A program made the translations under genes and the position numbers. The notes beneath the pieces are model-generated. The model ran no database searches and was not told where the DNA came from. It saw nothing but the letters and a program-made list of their open reading frames with translations. From Cymbidium sinense (lineage: Eukaryota > Streptophyta > Magnoliopsida > Asparagales > Orchidaceae), in assembly GCA_021442155.1 (NCBI GenBank), contig CM038216.1, positions 89,004,945 through 89,068,944 on the forward strand: a stretch of 64,000 bases of DNA, written 5' to 3'. Below, one piece after another: positions 12,340-24,392 of this stretch. The stretch's first letter is position 1. Each line of letters starts with the position of its first letter.

Positions 12340-13570
12340 GGTAGTAATTTTTCAAATATAGCCCATTGATTGGTAGCATCAGGTGTTCCCCTTTATAATT
12401 AATAAGTTGATAAGATCCTCCTTGGTATGCCTTCTCTATAACAAAAGGGCCTTCCTAAATGGGTTCAAACTTGCCTCCCATCATTCGACGAGGAACAATT
12501 AATCTTCTTAGAACTAAAATAAGCTCTTCTACATGAAATGTTCTAGGATGGACCAGCTTGTTGTGAGATTGAATCCACCCAGCTTCATACAACTCAAGGT
12601 TCTGGCATGCCCATAGGTGTCTCTCCTCCAAACTTCAAGCTCTTCTAACCGCAACTTAGCATTTTGCTCTATAGTGGTTTTACTACACATTGTTATCCTT
12701 AGTGATGGGAGCTAAACTTCTAATGGTAGAATGGCTTCGGACCCATACACTAAGGAGAATGGGGTAGCTTAGGTTGGAGTTTTATTTATGGTGTGGTATG
12801 CCCACAAGGCATCAACTAGCTGTTCATGCCACTTTCTCTTGTTATCACTGAGTGTCTTCTTTAGTGTCTTGAGAAGAGTTTTGTTGAACTTTTCTACTAG
12901 GCCATTCACCCTAGGATCATAGATAATGGAGTATCTCTAATCTATGCTATGTCTCCTAGAGAAGCTGTTGATTTTGGTGCTCTTGAATGCAGTACCAATA
13001 TCGGATATTACTCATCGAGGCACCCTAAACTTATATACGATATGGTTCCTAAAAAATTGGAGCGCATGCTGAGTTGTGACATTCCTAAGTGGGATTACCT
13101 CAGCCCACTTGGAAAAGTAATCAGTGGAAACTAGGATGAACCGATGACCCTTGGAAGAAAAGGGATCAATCAGACCCACTATGTTAGTTCCCCAAAACTC
13201 GAATGGCCATGAGGCCAATGTAGGATGTAGAATGATGGGTGGTTGATGTAGGACCACATAGTGTACCTAAAATTACTAGCATCTCCTAGCTATGTCCATG
13301 CAGTCTGTGATCATCAAAAGCCAGTAGTATCCTAATATCTTGATATTAGCTTTCATCTTCAGACTGGATTGATGCGCTCCACATATACTTGAGTGTACAT
13401 CGGTCATGATCTTACGGGCTTCGTGTTTATCCAAATAGCACAACCACATTTGATCAAAAAATTGTCGGTACAAGGTGACATCTACGAGAGCATAAGAAAG
13501 ACCTCTCTGCTTCATCTGATGGGCTTTTGATTTCTCTTGAGGTAGTTTTCCTATATTCAAGTAATTTATG
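12340..13570 (-). pseudogene. int: Integrase, element B
   Basis: Integrase would insert the cDNA into the genome. Three parts are visible on the minus strand. An HHCC zinc-binding-like part lies at 13560-13276 ('DVHSSICGAHQSSLKMK', then 'YYWLLMITDCMDIARRC'). The catalytic core opens in the 13257-13012 frame ('WPFEFWGTNIVG', 'FILVSTDYFSKWAEVIPLR') and continues in other frames with 'NGLVEKFNKTL' near 12900 and 'FSLVYGSEAILPLEV' near 12740. The remains of the C-terminal domain reach about 12400. In the D,D-35-E triad the first Asp is Asn (GTNIVG; C has GIDIVG), while the Glu in NGLVEKFN is retained. Frameshifts and stops separate the parts. Confidence 0.85.
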
Positions 13571-14430
13571 AATGATTACCTCCAATCTAGCTCCTCATCC
13601 TTTTTGGAAAGGCAACTTCCCCTTCAAGAGAATAGCTCCTGACTAGTTTAGCATTAATAAGGGATAGAACTTATCTATTTGGACACTTATTGGAATGAAC
13701 TCATCTTCCAGACATGCCAATTTCTTTGCGAGTTTGACCAAAGCATCTGCTACTGCGTTCTCTCCTCGAGGAACCTTGTAAATTATGACCTCAAGGATTT
13801 GGGCCAACAGCTTCATGGTGTACTCATGGTAGTGACAAAGCTTAGGTTTTAGAACCTTATAAGACCCAACAATCTGGTTGATGACCAGCTGAGAATCCCT
13901 ATAGATGTTGATATTTTTGACACACACTGTAATAGCAAACTCTAGACCAACAATCAAAGCATCATACTTGGCTTCATTGTTGGTGCATGGACTAGAGAGA
14001 TAGTATGAGAATCTCATGACATCATGATTTGAAGTTAACAAGATAATTCCTACCCCTTTCTTTCCTGGAAGAGTAGATCATGGTTCTTCTCCTTTTTGAA
14101 AGGAAGCTGCACCATCAAAATATATCTCCCAATAGTAAATGCTAGTGTCCCCTAAGTTCTTGATTTGTTCATCGGGGAGGTCATCACTAAGTGAGGAATC
14201 AGCAGGAAGTGGGTGTGTTGCTAACAAATTTGCTAGTGCCTGTCCTTTCATCACACAAAAGGGTACAAATATAATATCTAATTATGAGAGAATCATGGAC
14301 CAATGTTCCAACTGTTCAGATAATGTCGGCTGTGTCATGAGATACTGTAGTGGATTGATTCTTGAAATCAAGTTTACCTCATGAGAGAGCTTCTAATGCC
14401 ATAGCTTTTGGGATGCAAAGATTAAAGCTA
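13571..14430 (-). pseudogene. RNase H, element B
   Basis: RNase H removes the RNA strand during reverse transcription. The 14041-13643 frame holds the Glu of 'NNEAKYDALIVGLEFA', the Asp of 'NIYRDSQLVINQI' and the final Asp of 'RGENAVADALVKLAKK'. The first catalytic Asp is seen just upstream in another frame as 'YFDGAASFQKGEE' near 14110. All four acidic residues are therefore present, but a stop and frameshift separate the first from the rest. Upstream to 14430 is the decayed RT-RNase H connection. Confidence 0.86.
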
Positions 14431-15855
14431 AGCAATTTTTTCAATAGGTGGGTAGTTTGCATCAGTAGGGATCAGATGATAGTTGAGGTAGTAGAGAGTG
14501 TTCTCCTTCCATTAGTCATTGGTTTGGGCCAATAAATCACCAAGGGAGTCATCTAATGTAGCAGTGTAGAGGATAAGTGGCTTGCCTGGGATAGGAGCTG
14601 CTAGAACTGGTGGCTTTACCAAATATTATTTGATGTCTTCAAAAGCATGTTGGCACTCATCATCGCACTTGAACTTAGCATCTTTTTTGACAAGTGCTAA
14701 AAATGACTTGCATCTCTGCGATAGATTGGAGATAAAGCATCTTAAATACACCAACCACCCCTGGAAAGATTTGAGTTGAGTTAGACTTTAAGGGGGTGGA
14801 ATTTTTAATATAGTTTTCATCTTTTCTAGGTCTATCTGTATTCCCCAGTGTTGGACATCAAACCGAAGGAACTTCCCTGAAGCTACTCTGAATGCACACT
14901 TCAGGGGGTTCATTTTGAGGTTTAATTATCTCAACCATTTGAAAACTACTCTCAAGTCAAAGATATGGCCTTCCTTTCCTTTTCCTTTGACTACTAGATC
15001 ATCAACATAGCATTCAACTTGATGATGAATGAGTTCGTTGAAGATTTGAGTCATGGCCCGCTGGTATGTAGCACCGGCATTTTTAACACAGAAAGGCATG
15101 ACCTTATAATAATAGATTACGATCATGGTTCAAAAAATAATGCTTCTTTCATCCTCAAGGGACATATTGATTTGGTTGTACCAAGATGGCCCATCCATAA
15201 AGGAGAATACTGCATGAGATGAGACAATTTTCACCATTAATTCTAGTATAGGAAGTAGAAATTAACCTTTAAGACATGCCTTATTTAAGTCCATGAAATC
15301 GATGAATATGTGAATTTGGCCATTCTTCTTCTTAACTTGGATGACACTGGCTAACCAGGTATGGTATTTTTATTCTCTGATAAAACCAACATCGATCAAT
15401 TTCTTGACTTCAGAAATGACTTATTGTTCAATTTTTAATCGCATGCATCTAGGAGCTTGCTTGATAGGATTAGCATTAGGGTCTATTACAAGTTTGTGGA
15501 TTGTTATATCAGGAGATAACCCAGACATCTCTTCATAGCTCCATGCTAAGCAATCCTTAAACTTAGTCAATATCCTAACTATGTCATTGGTTTCTTCTTC
15601 ATTAAATAAAGAATTGATGTATGTGGGGCGCGGATCTTCTTCTGTCCTAAGGTTGATTTCTTTGATCTTGTTGATGGTTGAATTGATTTCTTCTTCAAAT
15701 TTTGGAGGTGCATCTTTTATTTGGAGATCATCAGAATTATCTGAAGTTTCTAAACACACATTCTCATAAGAGTTATTACGGTTTGAGAAGATTCTATCAG
15801 ACTCCAGATGATTGGTGATATCTAAGTAGTAACCATCATCATCGACTGGACCCAC
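14431..15855 (-). pseudogene. Reverse transcriptase, element B
   Basis: The N-terminal RT part is open from 15855 to 15421 and includes 'FKDCLAWSYEEMSGLSPD' and 'HKLVIDPNANPIKQ', which set up the RT fold in Ty3/gypsy elements. Downstream in shifting frames come 'NGQIHIFIDFMDLNKAC' (about 15330) and 'FSFMDGPSWYNQI' (about 15190). The 15126-14926 frame has 'MPFCVKNAGATYQRAM' and the catalytic 'ECYVDDLVVKGKGKEGH'. 'NLKMNPLKCAFRVASGKFL' follows near 14900. The YVDD box is intact, but several stops break the domain. This is the most complete RT of this family in the window. Confidence 0.88.
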
Positions 15856-15859
15856 TGTA

Positions 15860-17950
15860 TCAAATCCTCATCTTGGTCTTGATTATGCATCCCTACCTTT
15901 GTTATCCCACAACTTCTCAAAATACTCCGACCTGTGCCTGGACCATGTGTAAGGAATCAAACCTTTCTTTGCAAGATTATGAACATAAGGCGAGTACTAA
16001 TCAAAAGGTAATTCCATTAAATCATTATATGAATTATCCTAAAGTCCTACATCTGCTTCTGGACTTGAGGATGATGATCTCAATAGGAATCTCTTTGGCT
16101 TGACATTTATGGAAGATCTAGGGGCTTCCCTAACTACTAAACCCTCAACATTTTGAGAAGAAAGTGGGGTTAGAGCTAAAGTTTTCAACTACTGCCTAAT
16201 GGTTTTACATAATCCTAATTCAAATACATTCATGCTTTGAGTGTCACCTCCAATGAAACTCGCTGAGAGGGGTTGGCTAGTTTGCTAATTACATGAGACT
16301 CATCCTCCGAGCTGAAATCCAAGTCTATGTGAGTAGTAAGAGTACCTCTGTGAATTGGAACATAACCCCTATTTTGTTGGCCGCCAACCAGGGTGTCTTC
16401 CACCTAGGAACTGTCTCTATATGTACCTCTACCTCTACCTGGTGAATGTCAAGTCATCTTACCCATATGTCCGAATGGTAGAATGAACTGTGGGTGGAAT
16501 GTAACTTGCGGCTCTACTTCTTCCTTGGTGTCCTTTTTTCACTACCTTGCACTTTCTTTCTTCTTTTCATTTTCTTTTTCTTTTTTCTTTTCTTCTTTCT
16601 CTTTTTCTTTTGTATTTGAACTTTGACCAAGTTCATGAGAAAATGTGTTTTGATTTTGAGGAAGATAGTAGGTCGCATCTTCATATATTTTGAGCTCTCT
16701 AATTGAGAATGGCTTTTCATCTCCTTTGACATAGTATTCAATTCCATCTTTTTGAACCTTGATGAACTAATGAAGAGAGAATGGAATCATCTTGTTCTGG
16801 TATATCTAAGGCCTACTGAGCAAAGTAGTGAATGATGTATTTGAATTAATTATATAGAACTTAGCTTTAGTATTCCAGTCACCTATTTCCAAAGGTAACA
16901 CTGTGTAACATAAAGCCCTCTCGCCCTATTCATTGAATCATCTCAACATCATCTGATCTCCTCGGAGTTCAGAGATGTCAATCTTCAAATAGGCAAGGTT
17001 TTTAGGCTCATAATATTCACTGATGCACTTGGATCAACTAACACCCTAGAGAGTCTGAATCTGCCCATATCCACTGTGATGTAAAGGGGATGGTTGGGCT
17101 CCATATCCCCCAGAAGAAGGTCTTTGTCAATGAATGTGACTCCTTGGGATACTCTTGAATAATGTACCTCCTCTTAAATAGTGGTTAGCTGAGCTAAACA
17201 TATTTCTAGTTCAAGAAGGGCCTTGATTAATGATTCCCTCATGTCTTTAAATATGATAAGGGCATCATATATGCTTAGTTTAGCTGGAAACTTTCTTAGG
17301 TGAGTGAGGAGATTATAGAAAACCTTGGGCTGATCCTCCACAAGCATATTCATAGGTGGAGCATCTTGTGGTGGGGATTCTTTCTCGTTGGTACTAATGA
17401 CATATTTTCCCTTATCTTGAGGTGCTTCCCTAGGAGGTAGAACCTTGCCACTACGAAGGTTAACTTCGGTAACCTCTTATGGTTGTTTAGTGGAATGTTC
17501 TACCTGCTCGTCAGGCATACCTACAACTTCTCCTATAGGACCCTAAGAATCAGATGATTCCAAGTCTATCTCAAGAGGTGAACCCGTATCATTCAAAAAG
17601 AAAGTTCATTTCTGAATCAGAAAGAGGATGATCAGAGTTGTTATAATTATCAAGACTTGAAGAGTTTTCTAAAGGACTATAATCAGATATCCCATCAAAA
17701 GTGAAACAGATGTAATTTAAACTAGCTTTACTCCTCAATTTCTTAGATTTAGTTGGAGGTACATAGTAGAAATCTAGTAAAGTAAGTGGGGTGAAGGATT
17801 TGTTGCCCTCATCCGTCGATACAAGATGTCTACTAGAAGCAGAACTAGCTGAAGTAGGAATTTTGATTGAAGTAGTTGCTACAATGATGAAATGGAGGTT
17901 GGACTGAGTCAGTGGTTGCACTACTTGGCTATCCCGGGCAAGTATAGGCT
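15860..17950 (-). pseudogene. pro: Protease region, element B
   Basis: On the minus strand the gag-protease linker (17921-17589 frame, with 'KASLNYICFTFDGISDYS') is followed by 'EVTEVNLRSGKV' and 'LRKFPAKLSIYDAL'. The active-site block 'RVLVDPSASVNIMSLKTL' lies near 17050. DPSAS replaces the D-S/T-G motif: the Gly is Ser, and the same DPS appears in E, so the change predates this copy or arose twice. 16747-16514 encodes a Lys/Glu-rich linker on the minus strand, produced by a purine-rich tract. Stops break all frames. Confidence 0.75.
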
Positions 17951-20463
17951 ACTGCTACTGGTGTTGAGCTCCTACTTTCCCCAAGTTTTTTTTGGTACCT
18001 TGTGAACCTTCCTTGATGTTAGAGGTTCAAGCTGCCACACACACCTATAAGGAAAGTTTTTAGATTTTAAAAATAATCTTTTTAGAGATTCAGTATAAAC
18101 AGATATCCCAACCCTCTTTCATTTTGAGAGGATCACAGGTATCCCAAGGATTACCCTAATAGAACTGGATGGTTGTTCCACTAGGTATTCCTTAGGGATA
18201 ACTATGATGCCTGCCTTGTAGCTATGCTTAAGATAGTCCTTAAATAAAAAGCAATCCTCCAAAACATGGCCTAGCATGAGGTGGTAGGGGCAAAAGTTAG
18301 GATTATTACTCCTGTCCACTTTTTCTGGCTTCCTAAGCTCAGGGGGTTGAAAATCAAGTTTATTTAAGAGGTTCTTAAAGATTTTCTTGACTACCTCCCT
18401 CTTAAATGAATAAGTTCTATTTAATTTATCCAAAAGAGTAGGTGGATGATAGCTACTTGGGGCGGGTATGTATACTGCTATTGAGAGTATGGTTGAGGAG
18501 GAGGCGGTGAAAGCCATGGAGGCTACTATGGTGGTCAATAAGATGGCCGAGGTGGTGGTAAAGGAGGTGGAAGCAAAGGCTGTTGAGCTCGAAGTCTCTC
18601 ATACTGATCTCTGGCTGGTAGACTAGCCAATTCTACTGTTATCCCTGGCTTATTTTCATAAGCTTTCTACAACTTTGGCTTTAATGATTGATCTTAAAAA
18701 GGCAACTATTTGGCATCTCCTTATAGACTAGCCACCTTGTTGAGTAGCTTCTCGAATGTCTTAATGATGAAACCTTTAAGAATGAAGGTGACCGGGTCAT
18801 GAATATTCTTTAATAAAAAAATTTCAATAGTATGCTGTTCAGATAGTTGTGGTTCGCATTTCATGCTTAAATTTCTCCATCTAAGAATATAATCAATTAG
18901 GGACTCACCGGGGTGTTGTTGAGCTACAATAAGATCGCCCATAGTTACCCTTTTTTGAGCTCTAGCAAACTCTTAACAAAGAGTTGCTCCAACTCAGAAA
19001 AAGACTTCATTGAATCATTGGGGAGTTCAGCGTACCAATCAAAAGCTATGCCCACTAAACTGCTGACAAAGAGATAGAACAACAACGCATCACTGCCACC
19101 AACCTTGCAACAGTTGGCCCTAAAGTGCACTATATGTTATTGAGGGTTCCTGCTGCCATCAAAGCTTTTTAAAGAAGGAGACCCAAAACCTAGTATATTG
19201 GATAACATCTACTCATCTATTTGTTTGAGTTATTGAAGGAGGTGTTCAGTCGAATAGGCTGTATCATCTTGTTCGACGACAACACCTTTCAAACTCTAGT
19301 GATCTCAAAGGAAAGAACCTTTAGTATCCATCATATGCACCTCTGCTAAGTCTTCCAACAAATCATCTTCACTGGGGTCAAAGCTAACCTTCTCCTCTTT
19401 GAGGTCAGACCAATCATACCCTAGGATGTCTTTTTTTTAGTAAGATATTGTGCCACAATATCATCCAAGGAGTGGTCTAACTATGCAGGCATCAATGCTC
19501 ACGGCTAACTAGTGGTGGGATCATGCTAATGAATAGAGATACACTTGACCTCCCCTGCTATTGAAGTGCTTTGAGGGATATACTCACTGGAGGGCACGTG
19601 CTCATGGTTGTCAACTGTTATGGATGGAGTACTTCCCATAAGGGGATCTATCGCCATGGGGACAATAGAACTATTTCTTTTTCCCTCTATTGCTACTATA
19701 TCTATGATCTGCTTAGGTGGTGGCGATGATGGCACAACTACAATGCTATGAGGTCACCACTTCCTCTTCATCGCAACTAAAGTAGGAGGTCGAGCAGGAG
19801 AGCTCACCCTTGCCTAAGTCAACATCGTAGATGAAGCAGGATCCTTTGGCCTAGTTGGATCACTAGTGGGTCTTTCTCTCTCTTGATGCTGCTCTTATGG
19901 CTTTGGATGGAACTATAAAAAATTGAACTTGCACTGGTGATGACAGATGTGGAGTAGTGCGGTGTGATGGATACAACACTCTCTCGCATCTCTCTCCTAC
20001 CATGATGGGTTTTGCCGGTCAATACAATACTATCAGTGTGACTGGCACGGGTAGTGCACCAATCAATGAAATCTATGATGGTGGAGGATGTTGCCTGCCT
20101 AGCATATCTTCACCTTTCTCTGTTAGTAATGTGCACTGATACTCGGGCCTATCTGGCCCTCTCCTATCGGATCTACTCACCTACACTATGAGGGATAACT
20201 AAGTGTAGATCAAACTAGGCATTGTACTTTGATCATCCATAAGCCCTGCCAACTTGGTGCAAAACTTCCCTAAGGCTAGCATATGATCTCCTCCTATCTC
20301 TGATGGGTGCCTTATAATGAACTGGAGGTGGAGGTGACACTATTATCCTCCTAACATCTTTCTCCCCTTCAGAACTGAAAAGAGGGTGGAACATATTCTG
20401 AGTAAGCAAAAGAGAAACTACCCTTGGTGACTCCTTTAATGCAATGTGAGAGAATGTATCCAT
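17951..20463 (-). pseudogene. gag: Ty3/gypsy gag, element B (5'-truncated)
   Basis: The frame starting at 20463 has 'MDTFSHIALKESPRVV' but aligns with A only from about 4685, some 170 codons into A's gag. This Met is therefore probably not the natural start. Next come a linker (19735-19526, 'DNHEHVPSSEYIP') and the retrotransposon gag domain at 19130-18721 ('HFRANCCKVGGSDALLF', 'AFDWYAELPNDSMKS', 'GDLIVAQQHPGESLIDYIL'). The knuckle-like 'CPYHLMLGHVLEDCFLFKD' lies in the 18538-18119 frame. The C..H..GH..C pattern is kept here, unlike in A. Stops and frameshifts separate the blocks. Confidence 0.84.
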
Positions 20464-20479
20464 CTTCTTGGCAATGTGG

Positions 20480-23400
20480 AACTTCTAATTAGGTTAAGGT
20501 ATGAATTAAATCTATTAATTACCCCTTACCTATACAACTTTAACATAATTAGCCAAGTAACTATGAGCTAACATATGGTATGCAACCACATGTAAAATTA
20601 AATTAGTAATGCACCTACGAAATAAATAGGCCTAATGTAATTGACTGACAATTATTGGTTAATTAAACTAAAATGTTTAATTAAGTACTTTTATAACCCT
20701 CCTACACATGTAGTTTGATTATAATTTCCTTTGGAATCCTCTTAGGTTATTGAAGACTAAAGAATCTACCCAAGAATTGAATGATTTTGTTTTGAGTTTG
20801 ATTAATTAAACTAATTAATGAAGTTATTAAGCCATTAATTAATTGCAAATTGATTAAGTGTTTTCCAAGTGAAATGAACTTAGGAGAAAATATTAGAAAA
20901 GAAGTCATAATCTCATTCCCTATGTCTAATCACTATTCATGATGATTTATCAAGCTTGATTAATGAATTTACCATTGTTTAACATGTTAATTAATCATTT
21001 AGTTAATTAAGAGAGTGATTAGGGATGAAATAAGTAATTCCACTAATTAATCAAAGAATAAATTCCAAGAAAATTATGGGAGGTAGAGGTCATCCCACTG
21101 ATTAACCTCAAATAGTTTGAGATTAATTCCTGAGTTAATTAGGGAGTAATTAATTTAATTACATTTCTAATAAAACCCAAATTGAGTTAAAATCACTATT
21201 TAAAATTAATTAATATTAATTTTATATTATTCATCTCAGAATTATCTTTAAAATGAGCATTTATTTATATTTTTTCTACAATTAGTTATGAATTTTGGAA
21301 GTTTTAGTATTAAAATCAAATTAATTAAGCCTAATTAATCCCTTAATCCCATCAGGCAACGTGGCGGCTAACGCAGCTGCAGATGTGATGCACTGATGTA
21401 GCACACTTTCGACTTAGTACGATAAGATAGGTTACTTAAGTTGTCACATCCATCGGTTGAGTCAGTTGACGGTGGACGCGCTTTCTCTATGGGTTGTCCA
21501 ATCTAAGATCAGACGGTCAAGATTAATCCTATAGTTTAGGCTTAAATCATAGGGGTTCTAGTGTGATATAATCACTACTATCTATTCCAATCATGTGGAA
21601 TGGATGACATGTGATCCTTCACCTTTGCGAGCGATAAGAGACGACCATTATTCAACTCTCTCCATTCAATTCAAGCTCACTTGAGCTCAGATTGGGATCA
21701 AAATGATCCCACACCTTCGAAAGGAGGGGGGATGCACATCTAATGGTCAAGATTTGATGGGGGTGATAATTTCCTTCAAAAAAAACCAACCAAATTTTCC
21801 TATGGCTATGGTTTTAAGAATTACCTCGTCGAAAGCTATCACCGGTGGTTCCAACAGAGGAGGTAGCCTCGTCTAGTAGAGATGAAGCCCTATTGAAGGA
21901 ATTGGATTTTGGTTTGGAGTAGATTGCTCAGTTTACCAAGCTCCTCTTCAATGGAGATTAACTTTGATCAAAGTGATGCTTCTCATGGCTTGGAGACTTG
22001 GGAAATAACTTGAATGAGCTCGATGAAGTCCACTAATGGTGTGTGCAAGGTTAATTTCATTTTTATGGAGAATTAAGTGAGTTGGATTTTCATTTCACCT
22101 CCCCTATTTCAACTTTGAGGAAAATTGAGAGTGATAAATGGGAGAGGTTGGGAATGGCTTGCAAAGGCTTGGAGAAGCTTTGACTCATCCTTCTTAGCTT
22201 TTCAGAAATGAATTCTTGTGGTTTGAGTGGGAATGAGAGGGGGTATATCTCCCCTCTCCTTGGATCAAATGGTGATGGGCTATTTTTCCATTTTTGGTGA
22301 ATGGAAAGGATTGGAAGCACATTTTGAGCTGAAAAACACCCCACATGGGTCATTTTGAGTAGTGGAGGGAAGGAGAGTCGATGCCCATGTGTTAGATGAG
22401 TGCATTTGGAGTTCCAAGTGTTCAATTGCTAATGGGGAGGTTAGTTTGGCCTTGCCTTAGGTATGGTTGACCCAAGCAGATTTGGTCATATTCACCACCT
22501 CCCTTGGTGCCCATGTCGACCAATGGAAGGATTCCTAATGGTCTTGAGAGAGACATGACCAAATTCTAAGTGAATTTGGTCATAGGACACCCTTTAACCT
22601 AAGGGCAAGTGGTCATTTGGCCATGATTTGACTTGGGCAGATTCAAAATGATTCAAAAATGGGTTTGGAAAAATTTCAAGTGTTTTCGAGTTCATTTGAT
22701 TTGATTTGGCTCACTTTGATCCATCTAGGTCAAATTGGGTGAAATTGGGTTAGGTTGACCAATTGGTCAAATTGTGTCAAGCCATGGGTGAGGTCAAGTT
22801 CAAATGATCATTCAGAGCCTATGAGTATCATTGGTTTGGTTCAATTTAGTTTAGATTTGGTTTTGGTTTATTTAGGTTCATTTGAGTCAAATGGGTCAAG
22901 TTGACCAATTTGACCCATTTGACCCAATTGGGTTAGGTCAGTGGTTTGTTTAGTCTTGGTTGACCATTTGAAATGTATTGCAAGCTTTGGTTTCAATCGA
23001 TTTTGATTTGGTTTGATTTCAATTTGATTTGACCTTTTAGGTCAAGTCAGTTCATGGTCAACTGGCTAGGTTGGGTCTCAATTGAAGCTTTAGTCAAATT
23101 CAACAAGTGATTTGGAATGAATTTGACCCATTGGTTGCAATCAATTTGGCTTAGATCAAGATTTGACCCTTTTTGGCTTTTTAGGTCAATTTGGGTCAAC
23201 TTAGGTCAAGTGGCCAATTAGGCTTGGTTAAGCTCAATTGTTGGCTTGATTCTGTTCAATGATTGATTATGGATTAGTTTAGATTAATGGTTCCAATCAA
23301 TTTTGTTTATAGTGAATTTTGGGTTGTTTAGGTTTTATTTAGGCTAAGTGTTGACTTGGTCAAAGGCTAGGTTTGACTTAATTTGAACCAATTTGAGTTG

Positions 23401-24392
23401 TTGATCATCTTAGGATGATTATTACTCATAATATGAGGCTTAGATGGGCTTAGTTCAATCCAATTTGGGTTGGATTAGAATTTGGCTCAAAAAGGTCCTT
23501 TAGGTCACTTTGGGTAAAGTGACCCTAAATGGGTTAATTGGCTTGATCAAGGCTTGGTTCAATTTTTGTTGAACTCACATATGGACTTATGATGGAAATT
23601 TATTAATGGAAATATAAATCCTATTGTATGAGATTTGGATTTAAATGGGTTTTGGTTCATTTAACATTTTCAAGTCAAAAGGATGAACATGGGTTTGACT
23701 TGGGTTAGTTTGATTTTGGTTTGGTTATTGTAGATTATGTTTATATTTGGGCATGTGATTGAAGGAGTGATTGTTTGAAGATAAAATCCAAGGGTTTGGA
23801 TTGATCTAAGAATGATTTAGCTTGAAATGAGTATAAGATAGATTTTGGTTTAATTTTGGGTTTAGTTTTGGTTATTTGAATTTATACTTCATTTAAATTT
23901 GTGAATATAAATGAAGCTATAAATGAGTTATGAGAAAATCATTTGAGTTTGGAGTGATTTGGGTTTGATTTGGGATTAGTCTTTAAGATGAAATCAAGGG
24001 GCTTAGGAAAGATTTTGGGATTTGAATTCAATCATGGGTTTCAATCATTTGATTTGGAATTGATTCATGATTTCCATTTTGGAATTTGGATTTGAATAAA
24101 TCAATAAGTTGGAATTGATTTGTGATTTGAGAATATCAATTGAGTAATTGATTTAAGATTTGATTTGGATTGATGAAGGAGGGAGGCAAGGATTAGTTCA
24201 AACTATAGGTAGGAAAGTCCTCTTAATGCCCCAAGACATAACCTTCCTATAGCTAACTCCTCTAAGTCTCTATGGTTGGGGTTAAGTGTTCACCTAATCA
24301 CTAAAGTGTCTTAAGACTAAGGAACTCTGTTCAGAGGAGTCCTATGTCTAAGATGGAGAAGTTGAGAGTTCACTCCAAAAGTGAGGTCAACA
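20480..24392 (-). mobile_element. 5' LTR remnant of element B
   Basis: This 3.9-kb noncoding sequence matches about 38470-42404 along its length. Shared features are the AT-rich TTAATTAA-rich part (20500-21300), a GC-richer part with a 'gatggggc / gcgtgcaa'-like signal (21340-22100), then a long stretch rich in 'gggtcaa' and 'ttgacc' (22440-23570), and the ~300-bp end shared also with 9505-9847. On the minus strand it starts TGTTGACCTC at 24392, a canonical TG end, directly beside element C's RNase H. Near 20480 it ends abruptly at gag, lacking the ~4.3 kb that follows in the complete LTR (38470 down to 34203). The open frame at 22425-22090 has no counterpart I recognise and is treated as noncoding. 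Confidence 0.75.
22440..23570. repeat. Minisatellite-like stretch rich in TTGACC/GGTCAA
   Basis: Degenerate short phrases such as 'gggtcaagttgacc', 'aattgggt' and 'tttgacccatttgaccc' recur. By hand I count about 20 exact TTGACC or GGTCAA hexamers in about 1.1 kb. A matching stretch lies in the other LTR at about 40370-41420. TTGAC(C/T) is the core of the W-box bound by plant WRKY factors. Whether these copies act as such is unknown. Confidence 0.55.

Larger units (their letters stand above)
9505..24392 (-). mobile_element. Ty3/gypsy (Tat/Ogre-like) element B, minus strand
   Basis: Reading the minus strand: 5' LTR remnant (24392-20480), gag (20463-17950), protease (17950-15860), RT (15855-14430), RNase H (14430-13570), integrase (13570-12340), a 2.5-kb 3' noncoding region (12340-9848) and the start of the 3' LTR (9847-9505). 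The order protease-RT-RNase H-integrase is that of Ty3/gypsy elements. 'YVDDLVVKGK' in RT, 'KDCLAWSYEEMSGL' at the RT start and 'NNEAKYDALIVGL' in RNase H resemble the Tat/Ogre lineage. Frameshifts and stops occur in every domain. The 5' LTR is joined abruptly to gag near 20470-20490, so the distal half of the LTR, the leader and the first ~170 codons of gag are deleted. No clear polypurine tract precedes the 3' LTR. Confidence 0.8.

Noticed and set aside
22090..22425. Minus-strand 111-codon frame as a host gene
   Set aside because: It lies inside LTR sequence that is repeated at about 40000-40400 without the frame, and shows no known domain.
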